Below are positions 44,421 to 53,909 of a stretch of 64,000 nucleotides of DNA, piece by piece. Source of the DNA: Ferrimonas sediminicola (GTDB taxonomy: Bacteria; Pseudomonadota; Gammaproteobacteria; Enterobacterales; Shewanellaceae); contig NZ_SWCI01000004.1 in NCBI RefSeq assembly GCF_005116715.1, positions 186,001-250,000 of the forward strand, in the 5' to 3' direction. Below the pieces are notes generated by a model. That model saw only the letters and a list, made by a program, of their open reading frames with translations. It was not told the DNA's origin and did not search any database. The translations under genes and the position numbers were made by a program. Numbering within the stretch: position 1 is the first letter of the stretch; each line of letters opens with the position of its first letter.

Positions 44421-45095
44421 TCAACCTCCGGTCTTAAAAAACAGCTGACTGAAGGGATTGAGGGCCCGGGCCAGGCCAGAGGTGAAATGCAACGGCGCAT
44501 CGATCACCGCCAGGCACAGGCACCCCTGTTCCGACCTGGGGCTGTGCTCATTGGCCTCAGTGCAGTGCACCAGGTCGCCCGGAGCATAGTCACCGGCGTC
44601 ATCACTGAAGTGGCCATCCAACACCAGGGTCCACTCCCGGCCCTTGTGGGTATGGGCGGCGATGCTGCCACCCGGCTCCATATAGATAAAGTTCAACTGG
44701 TAGGCGCGCCGGTGATCCTGAATGGGCGCATTCCAGAGCCGGTTCACCACCCGGCTCCAGGGGCCGGCGCGCTCCACCAGCCCCGCCAGGGCGGCAGGGA
44801 GATCAATGCGGCGCCCCTGAAACTCCATCTGGGTTGGCTCAGGCACCCGAGGCTCAAGCGCTGGGGCGTCCTCCAACAGGTTAAGCATCCTGGCCAGCTC
44901 ATCGTTACCATAGGCTGCGTCTGGGCTCAGCTCAGCCAGTTGATCGGCCTGATGCTGCTGCAGCAACTCCACCCGGCCGTGACAGCGGCGACACTGACCA
45001 AGATGCACAGATACCATGATGGCGAGCACATCGTCCAGCTCACCCGAGGCGAACTGTCCGAGTTCCATGGCAGTTGGATGATGACGGTCACTCAT
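44421..45095 (-). CDS. chrR: ChrR-family zinc anti-sigma factor with cupin domain
   Basis: A 224-aa anti-sigma of the ChrR type. The N-terminal zinc site uses H6, H31, C35 and C38 (HLGQCRRC), the positions described for Rhodobacter sphaeroides ChrR. The C-terminal cupin has H148, H150, E154 and H184, with the same 2-4-30 spacing as the second metal site there. ChrR holds the sigma factor until singlet oxygen or organic hydroperoxides act. It overlaps the sigma gene by 8 bases. Symbol given by family; the conservation of ligands makes the call firm. Confidence 0.9.
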   Translation of the reverse strand: MSDRHHPTAMELGQFASGELDDVLAIMVSVHLGQCRRCHGRVELLQQHQADQLAELSPDAAYGNDELARMLNLLEDAPALEPRVPEPTQMEFQGRRIDLPAALAGLVERAGPWSRVVNRLWNAPIQDHRRAYQLNFIYMEPGGSIAAHTHKGREWTLVLDGHFSDDAGDYAPGDLVHCTEANEHSPRSEQGCLCLAVIDAPLHFTSGLARALNPFSQLFFKTGG

Positions 45096-45681
45096 AGCCC
45101 AGTGCCCCCTTGTTCAAACGCATCGACAATTTCTCCATCGCCAGTCTCAGCCGGCTCTTTACGGTGCCTACGGGCAGGTTCAGGTGTTCCGCCACCGCCT
45201 GATGGCTCATCTCCTTGAGGTAGACCAGGGCCACCACCTGCCGCTGATTTTCCGGCAGACGGGCAATCAGCTCATTCAGGCGCCGCCTCTCGCTCTCCCC
45301 TTGAACCTGCAGCTCACAGTCGTCCTCCACCGGCGCCGGCTCGACGTAGATCTCGTCGGCGCTGACCAGGGTGGGCCTGGCCAGTTTCTGCCGGCCCAGG
45401 TCAAAGCAGCGGTTGCGAGCAATGGTGTAGATCCAGGTGGAGACGTTGCCCCGGTCCAGATCAAAACTGGCGGCCTTCTGCCACACCGCCAGCAGGGTGT
45501 CCTGAGTGACCTCCCGGGCGGTTTGATCGTCTCCCACCCGGGCGACACAGAACGCGTGCACGCGACCGGCGAAGTGTCGAAACAACTCCGCGTACGCTTG
45601 CTTGTCCCTGTTGTTGGCCACCCGGGTCATGGCCCGGGCCAGGCGCTGGTTCAGGTCGTCTTGGGAGGCGGACACAGTCAT
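45088..45681 (-). CDS. ECF sigma factor paired with ChrR (ECF11 type)
   Basis: A 197-aa ECF sigma factor. Region 2: REVTQDTLLAVWQKAASFD and VSTWIYTIARNRCFDLGRQ; region 4: LPENQRQVVALVYLKEMSHQ-AVAEHLNLPVGTVKSRLRLAMEKL. Its partner is a ChrR-type anti-sigma, which places it with Rhodobacter RpoE-like sigma factors answering photo-oxidative stress. Start at 45681 chosen by family length; an in-frame ATG at 45729 with GGGGAT upstream would add 16 residues. A TGATCC-N16-CGTA promoter stands upstream, implying autoregulation. Distinct from the sigma-E gene at 7202. Confidence 0.9.
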   Translation of the reverse strand: MTVSASQDDLNQRLARAMTRVANNRDKQAYAELFRHFAGRVHAFCVARVGDDQTAREVTQDTLLAVWQKAASFDLDRGNVSTWIYTIARNRCFDLGRQKLARPTLVSADEIYVEPAPVEDDCELQVQGESERRRLNELIARLPENQRQVVALVYLKEMSHQAVAEHLNLPVGTVKSRLRLAMEKLSMRLNKGALGYE

Positions 45682-45796
45682 GGATGTCTCGGTTTCCCTC
45701 GTTCTTGATGGCGTCGATACGACTCTCATACGTGATCCCCGTAGCTGCTCGGCCAGTGGCGCATGCTGCGTCCCAAATCGGCTCCAGACTCCAAGC

Positions 45797-45822
45797 TACG
45801 GAGGCACATCTACTGTGGATCA
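45797..45822 (-). promoter_or_regulatory. ECF11-type promoter of the sigma/chrR operon
   Basis: On the minus strand TGATCC (45822-45817), 16 bases, CGTA (45800-45797). This is the core described for RpoE/ChrR-dependent promoters. The -35 lies inside the 3' end of the upstream LON-domain gene, whose stop codon is at 45810-45812. An exact second copy stands at 46449. Confidence 0.75.
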
Positions 45823-46382
45823 CTTTTATCAAGAATAGAATGGATTAGGCTCAACGCCATGGCGGAGGAGGGCTGAGTCAGCAGCGCAACCTTGGCGGAT
45901 GCCTCGATGGGCAGCAGCTCCAGCCAACGTTGCAGACTCCACCGCAGAGAGTCGAGCCCGGGCTCAGGATAGAGCTGGCCAATCTCCGGGTATTCGGCGA
46001 ACAGTCGCCCCAGTGCCTGCTGAATGCGGAGATCCTCAGCCGGGCTCTCCTCGGGCCAAAGCTCGAACGGCCTGCAGTCCCCCCAGCGCAACCCGTCCTC
46101 ATCGCTCTCCACGTGGTTCACCCGAGCCAGGGAGAGCCCCTCCACGGTAATGCCCAGCAGACCGTCGCTCAACTGGTCAAAGTCCACCATCTTCACCAGG
46201 GTCACCACTCCCAAGACTCGACTGCTGCCGCCAGAGCTCTTCTCCATCATGCCCATGGCAAAGCAGGGCTGACGGCCCGCCCGCTCGCGCACCATTCTCA
46301 GGTAGCGGGCCTCGAAGATCCTCAGGGGCAGGCGTCCGTGAGGAAAGACATGAGCATTGAGAGGAAACAGGGGAAGTCGCAT
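45810..46382 (-). CDS. Stand-alone LON substrate-binding domain protein
   Basis: A 190-aa protein equal to the N-terminal domain of Lon protease without ATPase or peptidase parts. LPLFPLNAHVFPHGRLPLRIFEARYL at the start and GVVTLVKMVDF are family motifs. Such proteins are common in proteobacteria and poorly understood; a role in protein quality control is guessed. It lies between the divergent DUF2878 operon and the sigma/chrR operon, and its 3' end contains the sigma promoter. It may itself be transcribed across that promoter. Confidence 0.87.
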   Translation of the reverse strand: MRLPLFPLNAHVFPHGRLPLRIFEARYLRMVRERAGRQPCFAMGMMEKSSGGSSRVLGVVTLVKMVDFDQLSDGLLGITVEGLSLARVNHVESDEDGLRWGDCRPFELWPEESPAEDLRIQQALGRLFAEYPEIGQLYPEPGLDSLRWSLQRWLELLPIEASAKVALLTQPSSAMALSLIHSILDKSDPQ

Positions 46383-46448
46383 CGGCGCATCACTGTGATT
46401 GAGTCGGTCATTCTGGCTACGGCCGGCAGGGGCTATCGGTTCACCCGG

Positions 46449-46474
46449 TGATCCTCCCCGGTCCCCGGTACGTA
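46449..46474 (+). promoter_or_regulatory. ECF11-type promoter of the DUF2878 operon
   Basis: TGATCC (46449-46454), 16 bases, CGTA (46471-46474), the same element and spacing as before the sigma/chrR operon. The ATG follows 27 bases later with GAGGAG between. A GTG-started longer frame through this site was rejected for that reason. Confidence 0.78.
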
Positions 46475-46501
46475 CACAGCGGTAACCACGAGGAGCTTGA
46501 G

Positions 46502-47029
46502 ATGAACACTGCCCGTGCCGCCCTGGCCAAGCTTTCCCCCCAGGCCCGACGCCTGCTCCTGGACAGCTGCGTCTTTCAGCTGTTCTGGTTCGCCACCATG
46601 GTGTCTCCGCATGTGGGCGCTCAATTGGCGGCCCTGGTGTTGTGGGCCCTGGTCTCCCCGCTGACCGCCAGGCAATGGCTGCTGACCTACATGCTGGCCC
46701 TGCTGGGGTCTGTGGGAGACGCCCTGTGGCTCACCCTGGGGCTGTTTGTCCCCAGCGATCACGGCCCCCTGATCTTTGTCCTGCCCCTGTGGCTGATGTT
46801 GCTGTGGCTGGCCTGTGCTCGCTACCTGCTGGTGTTGACCGAAGGTCTGCGCCTCCCCGGCCTGCTGTTGGTTGTGCTCGGCGCCGTCGCCGGTCCCCTG
46901 AGCTACCTGGCCGCCGCCCAGCTTGGGGCCGCTTCCCTGGCTCCGCCCCAGCCCGGCCTGTGGATCGCCTTTGCACTGTGGTGGGGGGCAGTGATGTGGC
47001 TGGCCCGATACCTGGGAGGACGCCGATGA
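46502..47029 (+). CDS. DUF2878 membrane protein
   Basis: A 175-aa integral membrane protein with five or six hydrophobic segments, matching DUF2878 (LLLDSCVFQLFWFATM start, SVGDALWLTLGLF, LPLWLMLLWLACARYL). DUF2878 genes in Vibrio and Shewanella occur with chalcone-isomerase-like and DUF3833 genes near RpoE/ChrR, often with photolyase and cyclopropane fatty acid synthase. Function unknown. First gene of a three-gene operon with its own ECF11-type promoter; its stop overlaps the next start. Confidence 0.83.
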   Translation: MNTARAALAKLSPQARRLLLDSCVFQLFWFATMVSPHVGAQLAALVLWALVSPLTARQWLLTYMLALLGSVGDALWLTLGLFVPSDHGPLIFVLPLWLMLLWLACARYLLVLTEGLRLPGLLLVVLGAVAGPLSYLAAAQLGAASLAPPQPGLWIAFALWWGAVMWLARYLGGRR

Positions 47030-47508
47030 CCAAGGCGCTCCCCACCCTGCTGCTGCTGTTCAGCCTGGAGGCGTCGGCCCTGCCCCTGGTGGGAGAGAGC
47101 AAACTCAGGGTGCTGTTTTGGGACATCTACACCGCCCGGCTGTACGCCCCCGACGGCCAGTACGCCGGCATCACCCCCCCACTGATCCTGAGCCTCACCT
47201 ACCACAGGCGCATCGACGCCGAGGCCCTGATGGAGGCCACCGAGGAGCAGTGGCAGAGGCTGGGGTTTATCGACAGGGCGAGCAGGGCCTGGCTGGCCAG
47301 GCTGGCTCCCTGCTTTCCCGACGTCGCCCCGGGCGATCGCCTGAGCTTCAGCCTGAGCGAGGATGGCGGGGCGCAGCTCAGCTACAACGACGCCCCCAGG
47401 TGCCGTTTTACCCCGTCCGCAGGCAACCGCCGGTTCCTGGCCATCTGGTTGTCTCCCCGAAGTGCCTATCCGGGCTTTACCCGGCGACTGATCGCCAAAG
47501 GAGAGTGA
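47026..47508 (+). CDS. Chalcone-isomerase-like periplasmic protein
   Basis: A 160-aa protein with a signal peptide (about 1-18, ending ASA) and a chalcone-isomerase-like fold: VGESKLRVLFWDIYTARLYAPDG, LSLTYHRRIDAEALMEATEEQW and WLARLAPCFPDVAPGDRL. Bacterial members are probably not flavonoid enzymes; lipid binding has been suggested for the fold. Start overlaps the DUF2878 stop (ATGA) and the DUF3833 start follows its stop by one base. Confidence 0.82.
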   Translation: MTKALPTLLLLFSLEASALPLVGESKLRVLFWDIYTARLYAPDGQYAGITPPLILSLTYHRRIDAEALMEATEEQWQRLGFIDRASRAWLARLAPCFPDVAPGDRLSFSLSEDGGAQLSYNDAPRCRFTPSAGNRRFLAIWLSPRSAYPGFTRRLIAKGE

Positions 47509-47509
47509 G

Positions 47510-48025
47510 ATGAGAGTCCTGATAGTCCTGATGATCACCCTGCTGGTGGGCTGCAGCGCCGACCACAGTGCCCTGAGCAGCCGTCAGCCACCGCTGGAGC
47601 TGGAACGGTTCTTCGACGGCCGGGTGACCGCCCAGGGGATGGTGACCAACTTCCGGGGGGAGGTGATCAGGCGCTTCAGCGTCACCCTGGATGGGCGCTG
47701 GCAGCAGGGAGAGGGGGTGCTGGATGAGTATTTCCTCTACGACGATGGCGAAACCCAGTTCCGGCAGTGGCGTATCGAGCGCACCGGTCCCAACAGCTAC
47801 CAGGGCGAGGCCGATGACATCATCGGCACCGCCTCGGGAGAGCGCCACGGCCCTCTGCTCAGATGGCAATATGAGATGGTGCTGGTGACCGACGACGACG
47901 AATGGCAGGTCAGTTTCGATGACCTAATGGTGTTGGTGGATGACAGGCACCTGCTCAATCGAGCCAAGATCACCAAGTTTGGCATCACCGTGGCCGAGGT
48001 GTTCATCGCCTTCCAGAAGGAGTGA
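47510..48025 (+). CDS. DUF3833 lipoprotein
   Basis: A 171-aa predicted lipoprotein: signal peptide with lipobox LVGC (Cys15), then a lipocalin-like beta-barrel pattern, LERFFDGRVTAQGMVTNFRGEVIRRF and LDEYFLYDDGETQFRQWRI. DUF3833 function is unknown. Last gene of the ECF11-controlled unit; one base separates it from the chalcone-isomerase-like gene. A membrane protein, a periplasmic protein and a lipoprotein in one stress operon suggest envelope lipid repair or transport, which is inference. Confidence 0.85.
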   Translation: MRVLIVLMITLLVGCSADHSALSSRQPPLELERFFDGRVTAQGMVTNFRGEVIRRFSVTLDGRWQQGEGVLDEYFLYDDGETQFRQWRIERTGPNSYQGEADDIIGTASGERHGPLLRWQYEMVLVTDDDEWQVSFDDLMVLVDDRHLLNRAKITKFGITVAEVFIAFQKE

Positions 48026-48119
48026 ATGCCCCGCCCTCCCCCTGTGCCTGTCCCTCCCCCTGTGTTAGGGTTGATCGATTAAAACAAACAAGAAGATCAA
48101 CAGAAAAGAAGGACACAGG

Positions 48120-49715
<1,596 letters not shown>

Positions 49716-49730
49716 CCACGGAGGAACCCT

Positions 49731-50537
49731 GTGTCCCTGACCCACCTGCGGCTGACCGCCGCCTTCGAACTGCGGCGGCTGTTTGCCACCCGCCGCGGCC
49801 TATTGTGGCTGCTGGCCTTTGCCCTGGTCTGGGGGCTGCTGTTGCGCTACCCCATCCTCGGGGCGGCAGACCTGCTGCGTCGCGAGGATATGAGGGAGTT
49901 CTTCCTCTCCCTCTCCCCCGACGGCCTGAGTACCCTCTACCTCTGGTCCAGCCCCGAATTGGCCATCTTCTGGGTCGCGGCCCTGGTGCTCTACCCCATG
50001 GCCACCATCGGCCTGGCGGCGGACCAGATGGCCTCGGACCTGCAGCGGGGCACACTGAGGTTCCTCACCTTGCGCATCAGCCGGGACAGCCTGCTGCTGG
50101 GACGCTTCCTGGGGATGATGACCATACAGCTACTGATGATCCTCGCCTCCCTGGCCGGGACCCTGGGACTGGCGATCTACAAGGGTGCGGCCCTGCTGCC
50201 GCTCCTGGGTCAGAGCACCCTGGTGACCCTGAACCTGCTGCTGGTGGTGTTGCCCTTCACCGCCACCATGGCCCTGCTGTCGTTGCTGGCCAAGTCCGGC
50301 CGTCAGGCGGTGGTGCTGGCCACCCTGTTCTGGCTGATGCTGCCGCTGGCCACCGGCCTGCTCTCCATGGCCTGGCAACCCCTGGAGCACCTGTTGTTGC
50401 TGGTGCCCGGCGGTCAGATCAAGGAGCTGATGGTGATGACCCCCGCCGCCGCCCTCACCACCGGCTGGCAGCCCCTGACCCAAACCCTGCTGATGCTGGT
50501 CCTGGCCCGACAGACCCTGGAAAGGAGCAGCCTATGA
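49731..50537 (+). CDS. ABC-2 type transporter permease
   Basis: A 268-aa protein with about six membrane segments, of the ABC-2 or NosY-like permease type (segments near 24-40, 77-97, 127-152, 160-182, 190-212, 240-258). GTG start with ACGGAGGA upstream. It overlaps the ATPase gene by four bases, so the two form one exporter. Cargo unknown. Confidence 0.85.
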   Translation: MSLTHLRLTAAFELRRLFATRRGLLWLLAFALVWGLLLRYPILGAADLLRREDMREFFLSLSPDGLSTLYLWSSPELAIFWVAALVLYPMATIGLAADQMASDLQRGTLRFLTLRISRDSLLLGRFLGMMTIQLLMILASLAGTLGLAIYKGAALLPLLGQSTLVTLNLLLVVLPFTATMALLSLLAKSGRQAVVLATLFWLMLPLATGLLSMAWQPLEHLLLLVPGGQIKELMVMTPAAALTTGWQPLTQTLLMLVLARQTLERSSL

Positions 50538-51439
50538 CCCTGATGATCGAAGCCCGAGGCCTGACCAAGAGATACGGCAGCAAGACGGCGCTGGATGGGG
50601 TAGACCTCAACCTGGCCGCCAACGGCAGCATCGCCCTGGTGGGCCCCAACGGTGCCGGTAAGACCACCCTGATGTCGCTGATCTGCGGCTACCTCCACCC
50701 CACCTCAGGCCATCTGAGGGTGCTGGGTGACGCGCCCGGCAGCCCCGCCCTTCTGGGCCGGATCGGTGCCCTGCCCCAGGATGCCCAGCTGGATCCCGGT
50801 TTCGGCGTCGGCCTGCAACTGGCTCACTTTGCCGCCCTGCAAGGACTCGACAAACCCAAACAGGAAGCCCGCCGGGTACTGGAGCTGGTGCAACTGGCGG
50901 AGACCTACGACAGCCTGCCCCAGGCCCTGAGCCACGGCATGCGCAAACGGGTCATCATCGCTCAGGCGCTGATTGGCCAGCCTGAACTGGTGCTGCTGGA
51001 TGAACCCACCGCCGGCCTGGATCCGGCCAACGCCAGGGCGGTACGGGAACTGGTCAATCGCCTCAGAGGGGAGTGCCGCTTCATCATCAGTTCCCATAAC
51101 CTGGAGGAGCTGCAGAAGATGTGCGACACCGTGCTCCACATCGATCATGGCAGGATCAGTAACCAGCTGACGGTGGATGATGCCGGCCAGGAGGGCGCCC
51201 TGACCCTGACCCTGGCACCGGGCACCGAGGATCAGCAGTCGGTACTGGCCCAGGTGACCGGAGTCCGTCAGGTCACCCGGCGAGACAGGGAGGAGTATCT
51301 GATCCGCTATGATCTGGGCGGCCATCCCGACTTCGACCTGGAGCTGCTCACCGCCCTTAAGGCCGCCCGAATCCCCTACCGGCGGCTGGCCCTGGGCCTG
51401 AGCCTGGAGGAGCGGCTGTTCACTCCGGAGCAGAGCTAA
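50534..51439 (+). CDS. ABC transporter ATP-binding protein
   Basis: A 301-aa ATPase: Walker A GPNGAGKTT near residue 37, signature LSHGMRKR (in place of LSGGQ; the H-G-M variant is common in exporters of this class), Walker B LVLLDEPTAGLDP, and a His switch in FIISSHNLEEL. The C-terminal 80 residues form a regulatory extension. Partner of the preceding permease. A bidirectional terminator follows directly. Confidence 0.92.
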   Translation: MTLMIEARGLTKRYGSKTALDGVDLNLAANGSIALVGPNGAGKTTLMSLICGYLHPTSGHLRVLGDAPGSPALLGRIGALPQDAQLDPGFGVGLQLAHFAALQGLDKPKQEARRVLELVQLAETYDSLPQALSHGMRKRVIIAQALIGQPELVLLDEPTAGLDPANARAVRELVNRLRGECRFIISSHNLEELQKMCDTVLHIDHGRISNQLTVDDAGQEGALTLTLAPGTEDQQSVLAQVTGVRQVTRRDREEYLIRYDLGGHPDFDLELLTALKAARIPYRRLALGLSLEERLFTPEQS

Positions 51440-51440
51440 A

Positions 51441-51468
51441 AAAAGAGGACGCCAGGGCGTCCTCTTTT
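51441..51468. terminator. Bidirectional terminator between ABC ATPase and PepSY genes
   Basis: 12-bp stem AAAAGAGGACGC/GCGTCCTCTTTT, loop CAGG, with the T-run in the stem on one side and AAAA on the other. It ends both converging operons. Confidence 0.88.
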
Positions 51469-51485
51469 CCTTTCGCTGTCAATGC

Positions 51486-52178
51486 TCAGCGCCTGCGTCC
51501 CCAGATCACAAACCCGGTGCAGGCGATGCCAATGGCCATCAGGGCCACGGCACTCATCAACCACTCCCCCAGGGCACCGAAGATGCGGCCACTGTGCAGC
51601 CACAGCAACAGACGCTCGATGCTGACCCCACTGTGACCGTCGCGCAGGTCGTCAGGCATTACCGTCTCAACAAAGCGCTGCGGCGGTTCCGCCACCTTGG
51701 CGTCAGAGGACACCGCCTCCCCCTCCAGCCACCAGTCCTGCAGCCACCTGTGCTGGCCCAGCTGCAGCACCGGCTCACCCAGGGGCGAAATCCCGGCCAG
51801 GCGCCGCCCGTTGAGGGGGGTGCTGTCCACCAACTCCCCCTCCGGGGTAAGCAGCCACAGCTGCCCCTGGTCACTCACCAGCATCGTCTCCGGCCCAACC
51901 ACCAGCCCCTGCAGATCACCGTCGAGCGCGGCCAGACTGCCCTGGCGGGTCACCAGACGGTTGTCCACCTGGAACACCTCATGGCGGGGGACACCGGTCA
52001 CCCGGGGTTTGGGCAGGTCCGCCAGGCGATACCACAGATCGCCGGTCAGCAGGGGCTTGTCCAACCCCAGGCGATGGCCATGTTGCAGCAGCAGACCGGT
52101 GCAGGCCAGAAGCAGAATCCAGGCGCAGACCAGGATGCCTATTCGGCTGTGCCAGCGGGTGAGGGTACGGGTTTTCAT
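51486..52178 (-). CDS. PepSY-associated membrane protein
   Basis: A 230-aa protein with an N-terminal membrane segment (about 10-32, preceded by RWHSRIG), a periplasmic beta-rich domain with strand-turn repeats (about 50-180), the LLWLHSGRIFGALGEW motif of PepSY_TM proteins and a final membrane segment (about 205-226). Conserved His residues in the two helices (H10, H195) are where PepSY reductases bind heme. It overlaps the FMN-binding protein gene by four bases. A membrane electron-transfer role is inferred from the family and the operon. Confidence 0.8.
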   Translation of the reverse strand: MKTRTLTRWHSRIGILVCAWILLLACTGLLLQHGHRLGLDKPLLTGDLWYRLADLPKPRVTGVPRHEVFQVDNRLVTRQGSLAALDGDLQGLVVGPETMLVSDQGQLWLLTPEGELVDSTPLNGRRLAGISPLGEPVLQLGQHRWLQDWWLEGEAVSSDAKVAEPPQRFVETVMPDDLRDGHSGVSIERLLLWLHSGRIFGALGEWLMSAVALMAIGIACTGFVIWGRRR

Positions 52179-52702
52179 CGAGTCACATGTTCAGCCAGGA
52201 AAAGAGCCATTTTAGCGGTTCGATTCATGGCGTAAACCGACAGTGTCGCTCCGCTGACTCCGTCGATGGTTTCCGACAGCGAGCGTCCCTCCAGTGACAC
52301 CCCGTGGTATTGGCGGGTGAAGGCATCCCGGTGGATCTCCCAGCCCCGGTGCTCACGGAACACCAGCACCCGAGCCTGGACGATCACCCCGGACTCCACC
52401 ACGTAGCCGAAGGTGATGGGTTGATCCTTACCGACGGACTCCAGCACCCAGGCGGTGCGGCCCTGGTGCTGCCAGTAGCGGACCCTCAGTTTGGGGTAGC
52501 GCTCTCCCATCAGTTCGGTCAACTGGCTTTTCAAGTCCCCTTTGAGCCACAGGGTGCCCTGTTGCGGCTGGCCGTCACCAAAGGCCTGAGCCAGGAATGC
52601 CTCCTGACTCAGATACTCGGTGGCGCCCTTGGCGCAGAAGCTCAGCACCAGGACCAGGGTAGCAAACAGGGGGCCAAGGCCCCCTTTGAATCTGTTCAGC
52701 AT
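52175..52702 (-). CDS. Periplasmic FMN-binding domain protein
   Basis: A 175-aa exported protein (signal peptide about 1-26) with an FMN_bind domain. The sequence DGVSGATLS (147-155) contains the DxxSGAT motif in which ApbE attaches FMN to Thr153. It is similar to the flavin subunits of RnfG and NqrC, but here stands between a porin and a PepSY protein. It begins one base after the porin stop. No apbE gene is in the window. Confidence 0.88.
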   Translation of the reverse strand: MLNRFKGGLGPLFATLVLVLSFCAKGATEYLSQEAFLAQAFGDGQPQQGTLWLKGDLKSQLTELMGERYPKLRVRYWQHQGRTAWVLESVGKDQPITFGYVVESGVIVQARVLVFREHRGWEIHRDAFTRQYHGVSLEGRSLSETIDGVSGATLSVYAMNRTAKMALFLAEHVTR

Positions 52703-52703
52703 C

Positions 52704-53909
52704 TTAGAAGGAGTAACCTACACCCAGGTTGAAGCCTTTCTGATCCTTGCCGTTGTCGTTGTCCTGCATCTGGTAGTCAGCCTTGAACACGACACGGGGA
52801 TGCAGCCAATAGTTGATACCGAAATCAGTCTGGGCCTTGGCGCTGTCGGCACTGTCACCAGCCTGGTTGTCCCAGGTGCTGTAGCGGGCAAACACACCCA
52901 GCTTCTCGGTCACCTTGTAGCTCGGCTCCAGGTACCAGCCGGTCTGCTCGTCGGCACCGATGGACTCGGGACCATTGCCGTCCAGGGTCCACATGGCGTA
53001 CAGACCACGCAGGGTAAAGGCGTCGTACTGCCAGTCGAAGTGACCCTCGACCATGTAGGCGCTACCGGCTTCGGCATCGGCAGACTGGGTCAGATCACCC
53101 TGGTACTGGAAGCTGCCGCCAACGGTCAGGCCAGGAACACCGGCGTAGGAAACGGCGATGGTGGCGGCCAGGTCTTCGGCGTTGGCCTTGGCAACCTTCT
53201 GGCGCCCGGAGCGGATGGAGTACTTGGAATCCGCGCTGGTCTCCAGGCCGCTGTGGACGAAACCTTGAACGGTCACGCCGTTATCCAGGCGGCCGATGAC
53301 ACCGGTACCGGCTTCCCACCAGGTGGTAGGCAGGATGTACTTCTCGACGTTGTTACGCTCTACGCCGTAGAAGGTATCGGGCTCATGAGTCTCGTTCAGC
53401 AGGCCAACGGGCAGCAGGAACAGACCGGAGCGGGAGGTCCAGTTGTCGGCGAAGTCCCAATCGATGTAGGCCTGCTCCAGCTCCACTTCACCGGGCTTGC
53501 CGTCGCCGGACAGCGAGTGCTCCAGTTCAACTTCGGAGAAGAAGCGGACATTGTCACTGAACTCGTAACCGAACATCAGTACGAAGCGGTGGAAGTCGAT
53601 GGACTTCTTGTCGCTGGCACCGCCTTCGCCGGTCAGGTTGTTGTAGTGCAGCTCACCGTAGCCACCCACGGTCACCTTATCCATGGCGCTCTCACCGGAA
53701 CCGGTTTCTACCGCTTCCACGGCCGCCTCTACCGCGTCCTGGTTCTCTTTCACCTGACGGCTCAGTTGCTCGATGGCAGCCTGCTGCTGCTTGATCAGCT
53801 CCTGCTGGGCCTGCAACTGCTGTTGAACGGAGTCGGCGGCGAACGCGGAGTTGGCAGTCAGGGCCAGGGCCACACCGGCTACAATAGGTTTCAGCTTAAA
53901 AGTCATCAT
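52704..53909 (-). CDS. Outer-membrane porin (OprO/OprP-like)
   Basis: A 401-aa outer-membrane protein: signal peptide (about 1-24, ANSAFA), a coiled-coil segment of Q/E/A (about 27-66), then about 16 amphipathic strands and a terminal aromatic (GVGYSF, ending in Phe) for BamA recognition. Resembles phosphate-selective porins O and P, but substrate cannot be read. Head of the porin/FMN/PepSY operon, with a Fur-box match upstream. The coiled coil may trimerise or anchor to the cell wall. Confidence 0.87.
   Translation of the reverse strand: MMTFKLKPIVAGVALALTANSAFAADSVQQQLQAQQELIKQQQAAIEQLSRQVKENQDAVEAAVEAVETGSGESAMDKVTVGGYGELHYNNLTGEGGASDKKSIDFHRFVLMFGYEFSDNVRFFSEVELEHSLSGDGKPGEVELEQAYIDWDFADNWTSRSGLFLLPVGLLNETHEPDTFYGVERNNVEKYILPTTWWEAGTGVIGRLDNGVTVQGFVHSGLETSADSKYSIRSGRQKVAKANAEDLAATIAVSYAGVPGLTVGGSFQYQGDLTQSADAEAGSAYMVEGHFDWQYDAFTLRGLYAMWTLDGNGPESIGADEQTGWYLEPSYKVTEKLGVFARYSTWDNQAGDSADSAKAQTDFGINYWLHPRVVFKADYQMQDNDNGKDQKGFNLGVGYSF

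Noticed and set aside
45733-45743. Further TGATCC...CGTA on the plus strand near the sigma start
   Set aside because: TGATCC and CGTA are separated by one base, so they cannot be -35 and -10 of one promoter; no rightward gene starts there.
46448-46501. Longer DUF2878 protein starting at a GTG
   Set aside because: The extension would be encoded by the promoter itself, and the ATG at 46502 has a good GAGGAG.
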